Of a DNA stretch of 64,000 nucleotides, positions 12,236-22,047 are shown piece after piece. A program made the translations under genes and the position numbers. Position 1 is the stretch's first letter. Each line of letters opens with the position of its first letter. The notes under the pieces are model-generated. The model was not told the origin of the DNA and searched no databases. It saw only the letters and a list, made by a program, of their open reading frames with translations. The stretch is from Rhododendron vialii (lineage: Eukaryota; Streptophyta; Magnoliopsida; Ericales; Ericaceae), in contig NC_080567.1 of NCBI RefSeq assembly GCF_030253575.1, positions 17,239,001 to 17,303,000 on the forward strand. The letters are read 5' to 3'.

Positions 12236-13130
12236 TTTTTTTTTTGCTCGGCAAACGAAACATTTTATATAGCTCGAAAGGGTATATCGAGAAAAGAGCA
12301 TCTAAGCATAAAGAGCTTGGATACTCCGAAAAATAAAAGCATCCAATAGACAGTTGGATAATACAACTTAGACTATGTTACCGTTTTAATTTACGGATAC
12401 CATCTAGAAAAACCTTAAAATCCTCCACAGTGTAGACTTTGAGGTTGAATTTCGCCTTCATCCACATCGCAACCCTAGTTTTGACCATATCCCCCACCTC
12501 CTATGGCTGTTTTGTAGAGTTGTTGAAAATGCAGTCATTTCTTACCAACCAGATGGACCATAGTGTAGCATAGAAGCAAGATTCCCAAATATGCTTCTCT
12601 AGGTTGAGGTACCCATTATCAAGCCACCAACTTGCTAGAATTGGAACAGAGGTTGGGCATGCCCACTTGACCTTTCACCAATCCAAAATGATAGACCACA
12701 CAGTCCAAGAAAAAGTGGCACTGGATGAACAAATGCTGATGCGTTTCCAGGTGCAGCGAGCAAAGAGGGCACAATGCAGATTGAATCTCACTAATAATGT
12801 TCCTACTCAAGAGAAGTGACCTGGTTGCCGCCTTCTCCTTGACAGCCATCCACGCAAAGACTTCCACTTTTGGTAAACACAAGTTTTTCCATAATGAACC
12901 CAACAAAGCATTGTTAGAATGAAATAGCTTATCCCATTTCCCATATGCTGATTTAACACTAAAATCTCCATCTACTGACCATCTCCATTGTAAATAATCA
13001 GGCTTTGTTGGATTTAGTGTCACACCTTGAATTCTCTGTATCAAATTATCTAGCTCTTGCCTCTCTCGCCTAAACGCCCCTGCTTCGGAACAGCAACTCC
13101 CAAAAGCCCCCATCTGCCTCACTCCTCATA

Positions 13131-13364
13131 CTCCCTCCATCCCAAATTGGATGACAATTTTTGAAATTTGTGCCATTTTTTATTGCTTATATCTTTCAAT
13201 CTATAATGTTTTTCACGAATTTGAAAACTTTGTATAATAGAACTAATCGATAACTATCAAACAAGATCCATATTACATATATTTTGAGATTCATATTGAA
13301 AGATATAAGGAATTGAAATTGGCACAGATTTCAAAAATTGTCATCCAATTTGGGACGGAAGGAG
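13131..13364. mobile_element. Stowaway-type MITE (Tc1/mariner), copy 1
   Basis: The terminal inverted repeat CTCCCTCCATCCCAAATTGG faces the complement at the right end (TTTGGGACGGAAGGAG), with TA duplicated on each side (13129-13130, 13365-13366). The arms extend for about 90 bp, giving a nearly palindromic 234-bp element. It sits inside the LINE. A related copy lies at 57329-57558. Confidence 0.9.
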
Positions 13365-14393
13365 TATTATAGATCATTTTTGTCTTTTGATCTAATAGTA
13401 AGAAGACTCTCGGGTACTCTTCTTTCAACGGAGTCTCTCCCAGCCAGGAATGTTCCCAAAACAAAGTCGCATTTCCTGAGTTAACTTTGATTCTAAAGCT
13501 CTCTCGCATTGAATAGCCCAGGTGTGAAGATGGGTCCTCCAGTGAGCAAATATTCACCCAGATTTTTGACGTTGAGCCTGAACCATGAGTATATGGAAGC
13601 CAGCAGTTTGCGTCCAACCCGTACTTCCCTCTGACAACTTTCACCCAGAGTGATTCTTTATTGTTGCTAAATCTCCACCACCATTTGGCCTAGAGTGCTA
13701 AGTTTTGCTGAAGCATCCTCTTCACCCCAACCCTGTCGTCTTTTTTCCTTGCTATCTCATCCCATTTAACCAAGTTCATCTTCTTTTTGTCTGTTGTATC
13801 ACCCAAAAAAAAAATTCTTTGTAGTTTCTCCAGTTTCCTTGCTACTGCAACTGGCATTTTAAATGACATAAAATAAATAGCACATTTCCAGTGTTGGAGT
13901 TAATAAGAGTCAGCCTTCCCCCCGACAAGATACATTGACTTCTCCAAACACTTAAGAGTTTTTCAGTCTGTTCAATAACAAGATCCCAGGTCTTAATCCT
14001 ACTAGGGTTTGCATGTAATGGCAGTCCGAGGTACTTGATAGGAAGAAGTTCCACTTTGCATCCCATTATTTTCGGCCAGCAATACCACAGCTTCATGTGG
14101 AACATTCACTCCACTGAGAGAGCTCTTTGTGAAGTTGATTTTCAGACTTGACATCAATTGGAAGCACCTTAGGACTTTTTTGATATTTGGGTGTTCAAGA
14201 AAACCGTTCGAACCAAAAAACTGGTCCGATTCGGACCGAACCGTCCTATTTGGTCTGGTTCTGCGGTCAGGTTATGGTTCCAAAAAAATAAGAACCGTTA
14301 ATTTTGGTTTGGTTACTGGTTCTCAATTAAAAACCGTGGTTAGAACTGGACCGGACCATTTAGAACTAATATATATATATATATATCCATATA

Positions 14394-15243
14394 GGGGCCG
14401 GTTCCACCCACACAAGTTTTAACACAAATTTTGACACTCCATCTCAGCCATTAAACCAATGGTTGAGATTAAAACTTAACAAATCTCCCAACACATTTGC
14501 CACACACTAAAATTACTCATTTCTTCCCAAAACAATCCCACGGCAACCAAACCCTAACCACACTACCACCATATCCCAGATTCACCTTCCAGCCAGTCTC
14601 CCCGGCCCTTCACCGTTGCCGGTCTCATCCTCCACCATCACCACCATTGGCACCTCCTCTCTCAAAGATCAAATCACTAGACCCCTCCTCCCTCTCACTA
14701 CACCAAAATATAGTTAATGCAAAACTTTATACGTAGTAGATTTTAGTAAGTGCCCCATCTGAACATTTAAGCAGCAGACCATTGTTATGCTGCAAGAAGT
14801 CAGATCTAATGGGGTGTTCCATCCTTGATCCAATGAAAAAGCTCGAAACAGTGCCGTGCTTAGATCAAGTTCATGCTCCAATTTTAATGATTTCGCGCTT
14901 CAATTTTTTTGATTTTTCAGAAATCCTTTAATTATACTCACTAAATTATTTGAGCACTCCAACCATTATGAAGGCTATGCCGTAATTTAAAAAGGATGGA
15001 TTTCGCCGGAATTAGGGGTCGCCAGAGATGAGGCTGGTCGAAGTTGGGGTTAACCGGACATGGAGGTGCCGGGTGGAGAGAGATTGTTGGAGATCCAGGC
15101 TGTGTGAGGGAGGGAGGGAGGGAGGGATTAGGTGTAAGTGAGATAGAGGAAATGGAGTACAATTTAATCTCAGCCGTTAGTTTTAATGGCTGAGATGGAG
15201 TGTCAAAATTTGTGTTAAAACTTGTGTGGGTGGAACCAGCCCC
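14394..15243. mobile_element. Inverted-repeat element with about 70-bp TIRs, nested
   Basis: The left end (from GGGGCCGGTTCCACCC) and right end (GGGTGGAACCAGCCCC) form inverted arms of about 70 bp that include ACTCCATCTCAGCCATTAAA. The element sits at the edge of a (TA)n tract inside the hAT-like element. No clear target duplication was seen, so the class is unresolved (Mutator-like is possible). The inner frame at 14497-14736 is a Pro/Ser-rich shadow. Confidence 0.65.
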
Positions 15244-15251
15244 AAAAAAAA

Positions 15252-15571
15252 CACCTAAAAAAACACCTCATAGTTTTCGATCAAATTTTGATGATCCGAG
15301 TCGCTCAATATGATCAGAACGTGATTTTAAGGGTACCCGCGGGAAATCAGCAAAAAAAATGACTGAGAATGGCTTGATCCGAACAGTTTCGAACAGTTTT
15401 TTATTGAACGGTTCAAATAAAAACTGCTCAAATCAAGCTTTTCCCGGTCATTTTTTTGGCTAATTTCTGGCAAGCACCCTTAAAATCATATTCTGCACAC
15501 ATTGAACGGTTCGGATCATAAAAATTTGATCGGGAACTATGAGATTGAGATTTGTGGTATTTTTTTAGGTG
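15252..15571. mobile_element. Foldback MITE, about 120-bp arms
   Basis: The left arm starts CACCTAAAAAAACACC and includes GATCAAATTTTGATGATCCG. The right arm is its diverged complement and ends in TTTTTTTAGGTG. It directly abuts the preceding inverted-repeat element, so the two may have moved together. No coding capacity. Confidence 0.65.
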
Positions 15572-16256
15572 TCCATTGAACCGTCCCGTATATATATATA
15601 CAGAGAGAGAGAGAGAGATTGGTCTACTTTTTGAACATGAAAGAAGTTATTGTTGCTGATTTAAGTGATTGTTTTGGGCATTGGAGCTACTGTTCTTTAC
15701 TTCAAGACGTGCTGCTATATTTTATAGTTTATGATATAGGTTTAATTTTAGTCCTAAATATAATGGGTCATTAATGTTTTTTTTGTCGCTGAATTTAATT
15801 ATTCCATAAGTGGTTTTAGCTACTTTATTGTTGGTTTTCATCAATATTTTTTGGTCAAGTGTCAAGTATTTTGTGAACCATATTGGGTTTTGATTCTTAA
15901 TAAAATGTCTATTATTATTTTATGAGTTATTTGATGTTCTAAATTTTTAATTTTATGAGTTTATATTTTGTGAATAAGTGTTTGGATGCTAATTGAATAG
16001 AATCGGAACTGAACCAAAATCGGACCGGTTTTGCGGTTTGGTTCTGGTTAGGTTCCACCCATATATTGGTTAGGTTCTGGTTCCCCATTTCCTAGAACCG
16101 TTGAAAATAGTCTGGTTATTGGTTTTCTAGAGAATCGGACCAATCCGGACCGTGTACAGTGTACACCCCTAATATTTGCCATCTCTTTCGCATCATTGTT
16201 ACAGAAGAAAATGGTATCATCCGCAAACTTGCCTGAGTCCCCTCTGCAAAGCGGCT

Positions 16257-16606
16257 ATTATTTTTGATTGTTTAGTTCTAAAAAAAAATTTCATGGAAGG
16301 CTAATCGTTTAAATTCACATATAAAAAGACAACAAGGGGTGCAAATTGCCAAAAAAAAAAGACTAGAACATGAAAATCAGTTCACTCTTCCTTATGTTTT
16401 AAGTTTTGATTTGTTTATCACCTATCAAAAATTAAAATTGTATGACACTGTGTTAGAGTCATTCCACAAGTATGATTGTGTGGGGTGGTGGAATATTAAT
16501 AAACATTTTTATCGTGTTGTTATGTTTATCAGGCGGCCCTGTTGAAACATATGTTGTATACCGATCGCTCTTCTTTGTGTTTGGGACATCATGTGGCAGT
16601 ACCTGC
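16257..16606 (+). pseudogene. RNase H-like remnant, right part, then no gene
   Basis: The frame after the LINE target duplication (IIFDCLVLKKNFMEG) continues the remnant that stops at 12235. Beyond about 16340 no further homology is recognisable. The 68-codon frame at 16339-16545 is of unknown meaning. Confidence 0.4.
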
Positions 16607-17355
16607 TAGGGGTGAGCAAAATAACCGTCAAACCGTGAATCCAGTCCAAACTAATCCAAATCGACTATTTTGGTTTGGTTTTTTAGTGATGTGGTTTGGT
16701 TCTGGTTTAAAAAATATAAAAACCGTGTTAAATGGTTTGGTCTGTAGATTTACGTTAACGGTTTTGGTTCCAAACCGATCTGAACCGTATAACACACACA
16801 TATACTATAATATGTTTAGATACATTAAATAAAATTATTTTTCTAATCTAATTCTCTATTCCACCACCCTATTAATTTACTTCCAAATTGATTCCCTAAA
16901 CTTCTATATGCGATAACCTATTCCTACAATTTCAATACACTAAACATAGGTTCGACTAATTCAATTGATTTCTCACTCTTTTCGCTCGGTTACGAATTTT
17001 CTAATCTAACGCTCTATTCCATGCCTCTATTCCTTCGGTAATTTCTTGTATTCTACTATTATTTAGTTAGTTGATGTTAGTGAGTTTTTGTAATTTTTAT
17101 ATAACTAGCTAGTTTAATACAGTATAAGTTTTGGTATTCAATTTTAAGTATTTCAAATAGTTTATGGGGATGATATATCAATTTCAAGCGAACCGTGGTT
17201 CAAACCGAAACCGAATCGCTTTTCAATGGTTTGGATTGGTTTAGTTATATGAATTTTATGGGTTGGTTTGGTTCTCTAAATTCTTAATCCGAAGGTAGTG
17301 GTTTGGTTCTTGGTTTACTATAAAATCGGACCAATCCGGTCCATGCTCACCACTA
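16607..17355. mobile_element. Non-autonomous hAT element
   Basis: The ends are TAGGGGTGAGCA and TGCTCACCACTA. The flanking 8-bp duplication is GTACCTGC (16599-16606) and GTACCTAC (17356-17363), one mismatch. Subterminal GGTTTGGTT repeats are on both sides. Length 749 bp; no transposase. Confidence 0.85.
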
Positions 17356-17363
17356 GTACCTAC

Positions 17364-17747
17364 CAATAGATTTTAAGAAAATTCACCTTATTGGACCTTA
17401 GATACATGCAAATTATCTAATATAAGTATTTCCCAATGATCTTAGCACTTCACTTCGTGTTTCCATACAAATGATCCAAGTCGTTTAGTAATTTTAGAAT
17501 AATCTTTTGAGGGGCTCAAGAAAAAAAAAACTCAATCAAAATACCTATGAGTGCTTAATCCCATCTTCCGATTTTTTGTTCAGAATTCAAAATTTTGAAT
17601 TCTTAATGAATTTTATGGGAAATTTAAACAATTGGATCAAGTACGTATGGTTATCCAATTAATTTTAAAATTAATTAACAATTTAAATAATTTTTTTTAG
17701 TATCCACACATCCATATGTGCACACAATCGGATTGGAAAAATCATGT
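17364..17747. other. No gene seen
   Basis: AT-rich sequence between two hAT-type elements. Nothing recognisable. Confidence 0.4.
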
Positions 17748-17755
17748 AGTGCAAG

Positions 17756-18309
17756 TAGGGCTAAGCATTAAACTGGCCAATCCGCAAGTCCAACCCGAGC
17801 CGAAGAGTTTCAGGCGGCTTCGAGTCTTCAACCAAGTAGATCGGATGGTTACAATTTGAAAGCTGTGAAAAAATTGGATTTCAGGTCGGTGTTTGGGTTA
17901 GCATCCAATGTACCCGATGAACTCAACCCGACCCAAACCCCAAACCCTTCCACTTCAAGATTTGAGCGTCGCCTCCACTGTCTCTCTCTTTTGTGTCCGG
18001 CGTCCACCATCCAACCTCGGAATCAGTAAACCTCTAAAGTTTGAACCCACAGATGCCTTGCTCTCCTTCTCTCTCAATTTTTTTCCTAGTTTTTGCGATT
18101 ATGTGTTTGGCCGAGATGTGAGTTTTGATTTGTTCTGACTTCTGAGATTTGTTTGGCCCAACCCAACACGACCAAAATATTTGATTTTTTGGGCGAATTT
18201 TACAACACCTCGGTTCGGTTACAAGTCCTGACTTGTACTGCCTGACCTAGTCGAATCGGGTGACGGGTTCAGGCCAAACCCAACCTACACTGACCCATGC
18301 ACACCCCTA
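17756..18309. mobile_element. Non-autonomous hAT-like element
   Basis: The ends are TAGGGCTAAGCA and TGCACACCCCTA, which match as imperfect inverted repeats. The 8-bp flanks AGTGCAAG (17748-17755) and AATGCAAC (18310-18317) match at six of eight bases. The subterminal regions hold CCAACCCGA-type repeats and their complement. The internal frame 17908-18138 is not recognisable as a gene. Confidence 0.62.
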
Positions 18310-18317
18310 AATGCAAC

Positions 18318-18508
18318 ACCCTGCAGGGCATACACGGACTGTCGATCTCAGCAATGAATGGTTGAGATATGGTTTTTAATTTTGACCAGTAAGAAATTAT
18401 TATTACCGGTCAAAATTGATTTTTTAATTTGATCGTTGATTGATGAGATCGACGGTTGTGCGCTACACTACAACCCCCAGTAGGGCAAAGCACCCTACAG
18501 GATCTTGA
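18318..18508. repeat. Short foldback repeat
   Basis: Diverged inverted arms surround a small loop near 18390-18405: GATCTCAGCAATGAATGG and AATTTTGACCAGTAA face TTACCGGTCAAAATT and GATTGATGAGATC. This is probably a MITE relic; no target duplication was seen. Confidence 0.5.
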
Positions 18509-18610
18509 GTCCTACAATCGGTATGCATAGTTAATTGTAAATCAAAGGGTAATAATGTCATTTACTTTAGACCAAAATGGTCTTTTAAAAGTAGTGTGAA
18601 GCAGTTGTTA

Positions 18611-18944
18611 GAGCATCTCCACTCCTTACTCAAATCTTGACGCAAACTCACATTTGAGTAAAAATCTCCCAAAACCCTTCTCCACTCCTTACCCAAACCT
18701 ATACCAAATTTACTCAAATTTAGACTCAAATTTGGTTAAACTTCAAACCCTCACTCAAATTTTTGAAGGCAAATTTCATACCTTTAAATTTACAATATTG
18801 CCGTTAATGAAGTTTTTACTCAATTTGTGCATATTTGTGTTTGGGTTTGAGTTTACCCATTGGAATACACAATATCAAATCAAGTTTTTATCCAAATTTT
18901 TACTCAAATTTAGGTAAAAATCTGAGTAAGAAGTGGAGATGCTC
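18611..18944. mobile_element. PIF/Harbinger (Tourist-like) MITE, copy 1
   Basis: The terminal repeats are GAGCATCTCCACTCCTTACT and its near-complement AGAAGTGGAGATGCTC, flanked by TTA on both sides (18608-18610, 18945-18947). Length 334 bp. The internal frame 18654-18917 is an artefact of the ACTCAAAT-rich interior. Confidence 0.82.
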
Positions 18945-18977
18945 TTATACAATATTGCTATTAGTACCGAACCCAAC

Positions 18978-19304
18978 TTGTACATAAAATGTACATCGGC
19001 TTGAGGCCCATTTTTGGGTCTTACACGAATAATCCAAATCGTCGATTAACTTTAAAATAAAATTTTAAGCGTCAGTACAAAAAAATTATTTTCATTGGAT
19101 ATGTGTAGGTGATTGATCCAATTTTTCAAGTTTCATTCATAACTTAATGTGAATGAAACCTGAAAAATTGGATCAATTGCTTACACATATCTAATAGAGC
19201 TGATTTTTTGCAGAAACACTCGAAAAAAGAATTTAACATTAATGTACAGTTTGTAATATGTTCGTGTGAGATCTAAAAGTGGGCCTTACAAGTCGATGTA
19301 CAAG
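18978..19304. repeat. Foldback MITE with about 150-bp arms
   Basis: The left arm from CTTGTACAT and the right arm ending GATGTACAAG are inverted copies. Both contain GGCCCA, the TTGATCCAATTTTTCA stretch and GTTTCATTCA, around a loop near 19140. Arms are about 75-80 percent alike by eye. Folded, it would form a long hairpin. Confidence 0.7.
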
Positions 19305-19669
19305 AGAGAAACTTCTTTACGGAGGGTACGGTAATTTTTTTTTATGAAAGTGTATTGCAATAGTCCAAAAGTGTTTTGAATGGTCTGGATGTTAATGAAA
19401 CACTTTACCGAAAAAGTTTCATTAATATCGGGACCGTCCAATGCCAAAACACATGACTGAGATCGTTCAGATCCACAAATGACTTATTCAGAGCTCCTCC
19501 TTGAATAATCCAATCTTTTCTTCTTCTTTTTGTCATTCGCTTACAGGATCGAACCCTGCCTATGTGTATTAGAATATATAAGGAAAGTCAACTGGACTTC
19601 ATCCCACTTGCAAATAACCCAATCTCGATGTACAATTATATGTAGTAGTGTAATTTTGGTTCAGTATTA
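19305..19669. other. No gene seen; weak second inverted repeat
   Basis: A small diverged inverted repeat may lie at about 19380-19430 (AATGAAACACTTT against AAAGTTTCATT). Otherwise there is nothing recognisable before the next MITE. Confidence 0.35.
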
Positions 19670-20188
19670 GAGCATCTCCAACCAAGCTCTAAAACACAAG
19701 AATAGAGAATAAATGTGACATATTAAGGATATGTTTTGAAATTTCTTCTCTCTTCTCGCACTTTATAAGAGAATCTTGGAGGGACCTACTTTTTAGAGAT
19801 CAATGCTTTGTTTGGATTGTTTTTTGAAAAAAAATTCTCAACTCAAAAAACATTCATTACTCCTGCTTTCAATCATTACTCACCTCTATCTCCAATTATT
19901 ATTCTAATTTCTTTTTATATTTCTCTCAAATTATTACTCTCATTTTTCTCTCCACTCATAACCTACAAAATTTCTCAAAATTTTATTTCCAAAATGAAAG
20001 TAGGGTCTCTATTTCCTGAGACTCTAAACCAAATCTCTAAAAAGAACCATATTTCCTCCAATATTTTCTCACACCCTCCAATATTTTTTTATAAAGTGAA
20101 AAAAGAAAATAATTTACAAAATTTCTCCTCTCAGTATGTAACATTCATTATCTATTTTTGTGTCGCAGAGGATCAGTCGGAGATGCTT
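19670..20188. mobile_element. PIF/Harbinger-like MITE, copy 2, in F-box gene promoter
   Basis: Starts GAGCATCTCCAACC after TTA (19667-19669) and ends GTCGGAGATGCTT before TTA (20189-20191). Length about 519 bp. It ends about 140 bp before the F-box start codon, so it probably supplies part of the promoter or the transcription start region. The frame 19808-20194 crosses its right end and is not considered coding. Confidence 0.72.
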
Positions 20189-20276
20189 TTATAGCAGGTC
20201 ACTTTGTCTGTCTTGACAGCAGAGAAAGGAGGTACTAGTTCAGAAACTGGTGTGTGGTAAGAGGAAGGAACCGGAA

Positions 20277-20279
<3 letters not shown>

Positions 20280-20307
<28 letters not shown>
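20280..20307 (+). repeat. (GA)n microsatellite in F-box 5' UTR
   Basis: A pure GA tract of about 28 bp sits 20 bp before the chosen start codon. GA-rich 5' UTR tracts are common plant targets of BPC/GAGA-binding proteins, so a regulatory role is possible. Confidence 0.8.
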
Positions 20308-20327
20308 AGCATCCAGTTTGGAACGCC

Positions 20328-21548
20328 ATGGCGAGGTGCACTCAGGACCAGCGCCGCCGCCGCCCCGACGATCACCATCGTCGTCTGCCGAACGACGTGT
20401 TGATCGACATCCTCACGAGGCTGCCGGTGAAATCGCTACTCCGATGCAAGTGCGTCTGCAAGAACTGGTACGACCTAATCCAAAACCCTAGCTTCGCACA
20501 CGCTCACTTCCGCCTTCAGAAGCTCCAAGACAAAGGTCGCATCTTCTTCCAGTATTTAAGGTTCAGGTTCGTTGATGACGATACCAGTAAATACCGTTAC
20601 GCCCTATTCCCTGACGAAACCCTCGCGAGCGATGCATGTCACGATATTGATTTCCTAGAAACTCCCCCTTTAGCGTTCATTTATGGTCCCGTAAACGGCT
20701 TGTTTTGTGTAATGAATAATGATCATCGTTTCATTATCTGGAACCCCGCCATTAGAGAATTCAGAATACTCCCCGACCACCTGGAATTTCCGCCCAATCT
20801 TGATGTGGTAAACCTGTGTAGTATTTTCTCGGGAATTGGATTTGGGTTCGACAAGGCAACTGACTACTACAAGGTGGTTCTAATCCGTCATTTTAGGGTA
20901 AAAGACACGCCTGTGGTTAATGATATAAGTGTTCATGTGTATTCCTTAAGTACTAATACTTGGAGACATCTCAACTGTCTCGATTATCTGTCGCCTGAAT
21001 ATTTGCGGCGTTGTTCAACTTGTTCTGGGAACGGAGCATACTCGGATGGAGTTTATTACTGGTGGGCTGGTACTGGGATCCTTGCATTTGACATGGGCAA
21101 TGAGGTTTTTCGAGTGATATCTGTTCCTTTTATTCTTCCAGTAGAGTTTGATAAATGTGATGTAAAACCATACAATGGTGACCGTATTGCTCTGTATCAA
21201 TTCAAAGGTTTCCCTGAGAGTGGACTAGACAAATATTGTGACATCTGGGTGATGGAGGAGGAGGGCAGTTGGATCAAACAGTTTAGTGTTGGACCAATTC
21301 CTTGTAGAGCTTTCCAACAGGGGGTTTGGAAGAACGGCGAGCTTCTTTTCCTCAAGCTTATTCAGGCTTCTTACGACCGTCGTTATGTTTTTCAGTTGGT
21401 CTTGTACAATCCATGTACTCGAGAACTCAGGTATCTTGGACCTGCAGAGGATTTTATTGGATATCAAGCTCTTGTTTACCACGAAAGTCTAGTATCCGTT
21501 AACGGTACGAAGGGCAAATTGTCTGATTCAAGCGTAATACTTCAGTAA
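20328..21548 (+). CDS. F-box protein with FBA-type C-terminal domain
   Basis: A single-exon gene of 406 codons plus stop. F-box proteins bind SKP1 and act as the substrate receptor of SCF ubiquitin ligases. The F-box lies at residues 18-60 (RRLPNDVLIDILTRLPVKSL, then CVCKNWYDLI). The F-box-associated region follows, with GPVNGLFC (about 120-127), IWNPAIREFRILP (137-149) and the DYYKVVLI and NTWRHL motifs usual for the F-box/kelch At3g06240-like and S-locus F-box-like groups. An upstream in-frame ATG at 20250 reads through a (GA)14 tract as an ERERER run. I prefer the ATG at 20328 because its context (GCCATGG) is strong and the microsatellite is a normal 5' UTR feature. A MITE ends just upstream and a LINE fragment lies 190 bp past the stop. 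The substrate is unknown. Confidence 0.92.
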   Translation: MARCTQDQRRRRPDDHHRRLPNDVLIDILTRLPVKSLLRCKCVCKNWYDLIQNPSFAHAHFRLQKLQDKGRIFFQYLRFRFVDDDTSKYRYALFPDETLASDACHDIDFLETPPLAFIYGPVNGLFCVMNNDHRFIIWNPAIREFRILPDHLEFPPNLDVVNLCSIFSGIGFGFDKATDYYKVVLIRHFRVKDTPVVNDISVHVYSLSTNTWRHLNCLDYLSPEYLRRCSTCSGNGAYSDGVYYWWAGTGILAFDMGNEVFRVISVPFILPVEFDKCDVKPYNGDRIALYQFKGFPESGLDKYCDIWVMEEEGSWIKQFSVGPIPCRAFQQGVWKNGELLFLKLIQASYDRRYVFQLVLYNPCTRELRYLGPAEDFIGYQALVYHESLVSVNGTKGKLSDSSVILQ

Positions 21549-21740
21549 TCAATTGGAGCCCAGAATCCCACACTTTGATCCATGACCTGATATGAAAACA
21601 TAACATAGAAACTTTGTTCATAGACTTGCTGTGACTTCCCATTGATCGGCTTGCAATTGGTTCCAATTTCCGTTAGTATTGTGTATGCAATGATGCTGGA
21701 GTTTACCTATGTACGGTTATTTTAATCTAATGTGTTGCTA

Positions 21741-22030
21741 GGTACGATTCTGGTTCTTGCTTCTGAGTTCTCCTCGCTGCGGATCATGTTTTATTATATT
21801 TATCGTGACTCGTGAGGCTAATGGGGTAGCTGACTCATTAGCCAAGCATGTTGCAACAACTCAAGGGCGTTTTATTTTATATAGTAGTGCACCTGAGTTT
21901 TTGTTGGAGACTTTGTGTATTGATCAGCTCGGGACAGTAGTCCCCATTTTGTAAACGTGTATCAGACTTGTTACTCTTTTGTATTATTAATATAAGTTAA
22001 GCTGTTCGGTTTCAAAAATAAAAATAAAAA
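21741..22030 (+). mobile_element. 5'-truncated LINE insertion with perfect 17-bp target duplication
   Basis: The insertion is flanked by AATCTAATGTGTTGCTA at 21724-21740 and again at 22031-22047. It carries the end of an RNase H-like domain (IFIVTREANGVADSLAKHVA, about 21799-21858), a stop, and a 3' tail ending in AAAAATAAAAATAAAAA. This is a textbook short LINE insertion. It lies in the 3' flank of the F-box gene in the same orientation and may donate a polyadenylation region. Confidence 0.92.
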
Positions 22031-22047
22031 AATCTAATGTGTTGCTA

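Larger units (their letters stand above)
14189..16169. mobile_element. hAT-like element inserted in the LINE RT domain
   Basis: The ends are GGGTGTTCAAG and GTGTACACCCC (inverted), with subterminal clusters of GGTTCTGGTT and GAACCGG-type motifs typical of plant non-autonomous hAT elements. It is flanked by an imperfect 8-bp duplication, TGATATTT (14181-14188) and TAATATTT (16170-16177). Removing it restores the LINE reading frame between FADDTIFF and KKVLRCFQ, which fixes the boundaries. Length is about 1.98 kb, including the nested inverted-repeat elements. No transposase was seen. Confidence 0.75.
12236..16249 (-). mobile_element. 5'-truncated L1-type LINE with nested insertions
   Basis: This is a minus-strand non-LTR retrotransposon. 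Its 3' tail is the T-run at 12236-12247 (a poly-A on the minus strand after GTTTGCCGAGC). Reading upward from the 3' end, it holds a zinc-binding reverse transcriptase C-terminal segment (12619-13122; KSAYGKWDKL, ALCPLCSLHLETHQHLFIQC), a linker (13380-13644; GNATLFWEHSWLG), and the segment after the RT core (13842-14105; LLPIKYLGLPLHANPSRIKT). The RT active-site motif FADDTIFFCNNDAKEM lies at about 16178-16232. The RT frame continues across the inserted element as ANIKKVLRCFQLMSSLKINF. A 7-bp direct repeat AGCGGCT flanks the unit (12229-12235 and 16250-16256), so the 5' end is truncated within RT. Frameshifts show that it is dead. Confidence 0.88.

Noticed and set aside
12158-12349. A plus-strand gene of 63 codons
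   Set aside because: The first half is an RNase H remnant. The second half lies in the 3' tail of the inserted minus-strand LINE, so the frame is a chimera.
20250-20327. Upstream ATG as the start of the F-box protein
   Set aside because: It would translate the GA microsatellite. The ATG at 20328 has a much better context and matches the family's usual N-terminus.
20328-21548. Pistil S-locus F-box gene (self-incompatibility)
   Set aside because: The F-box plus FBA layout is shared by hundreds of plant F-box proteins, and no S-RNase or sister SLF genes are nearby. The specific role cannot be claimed.
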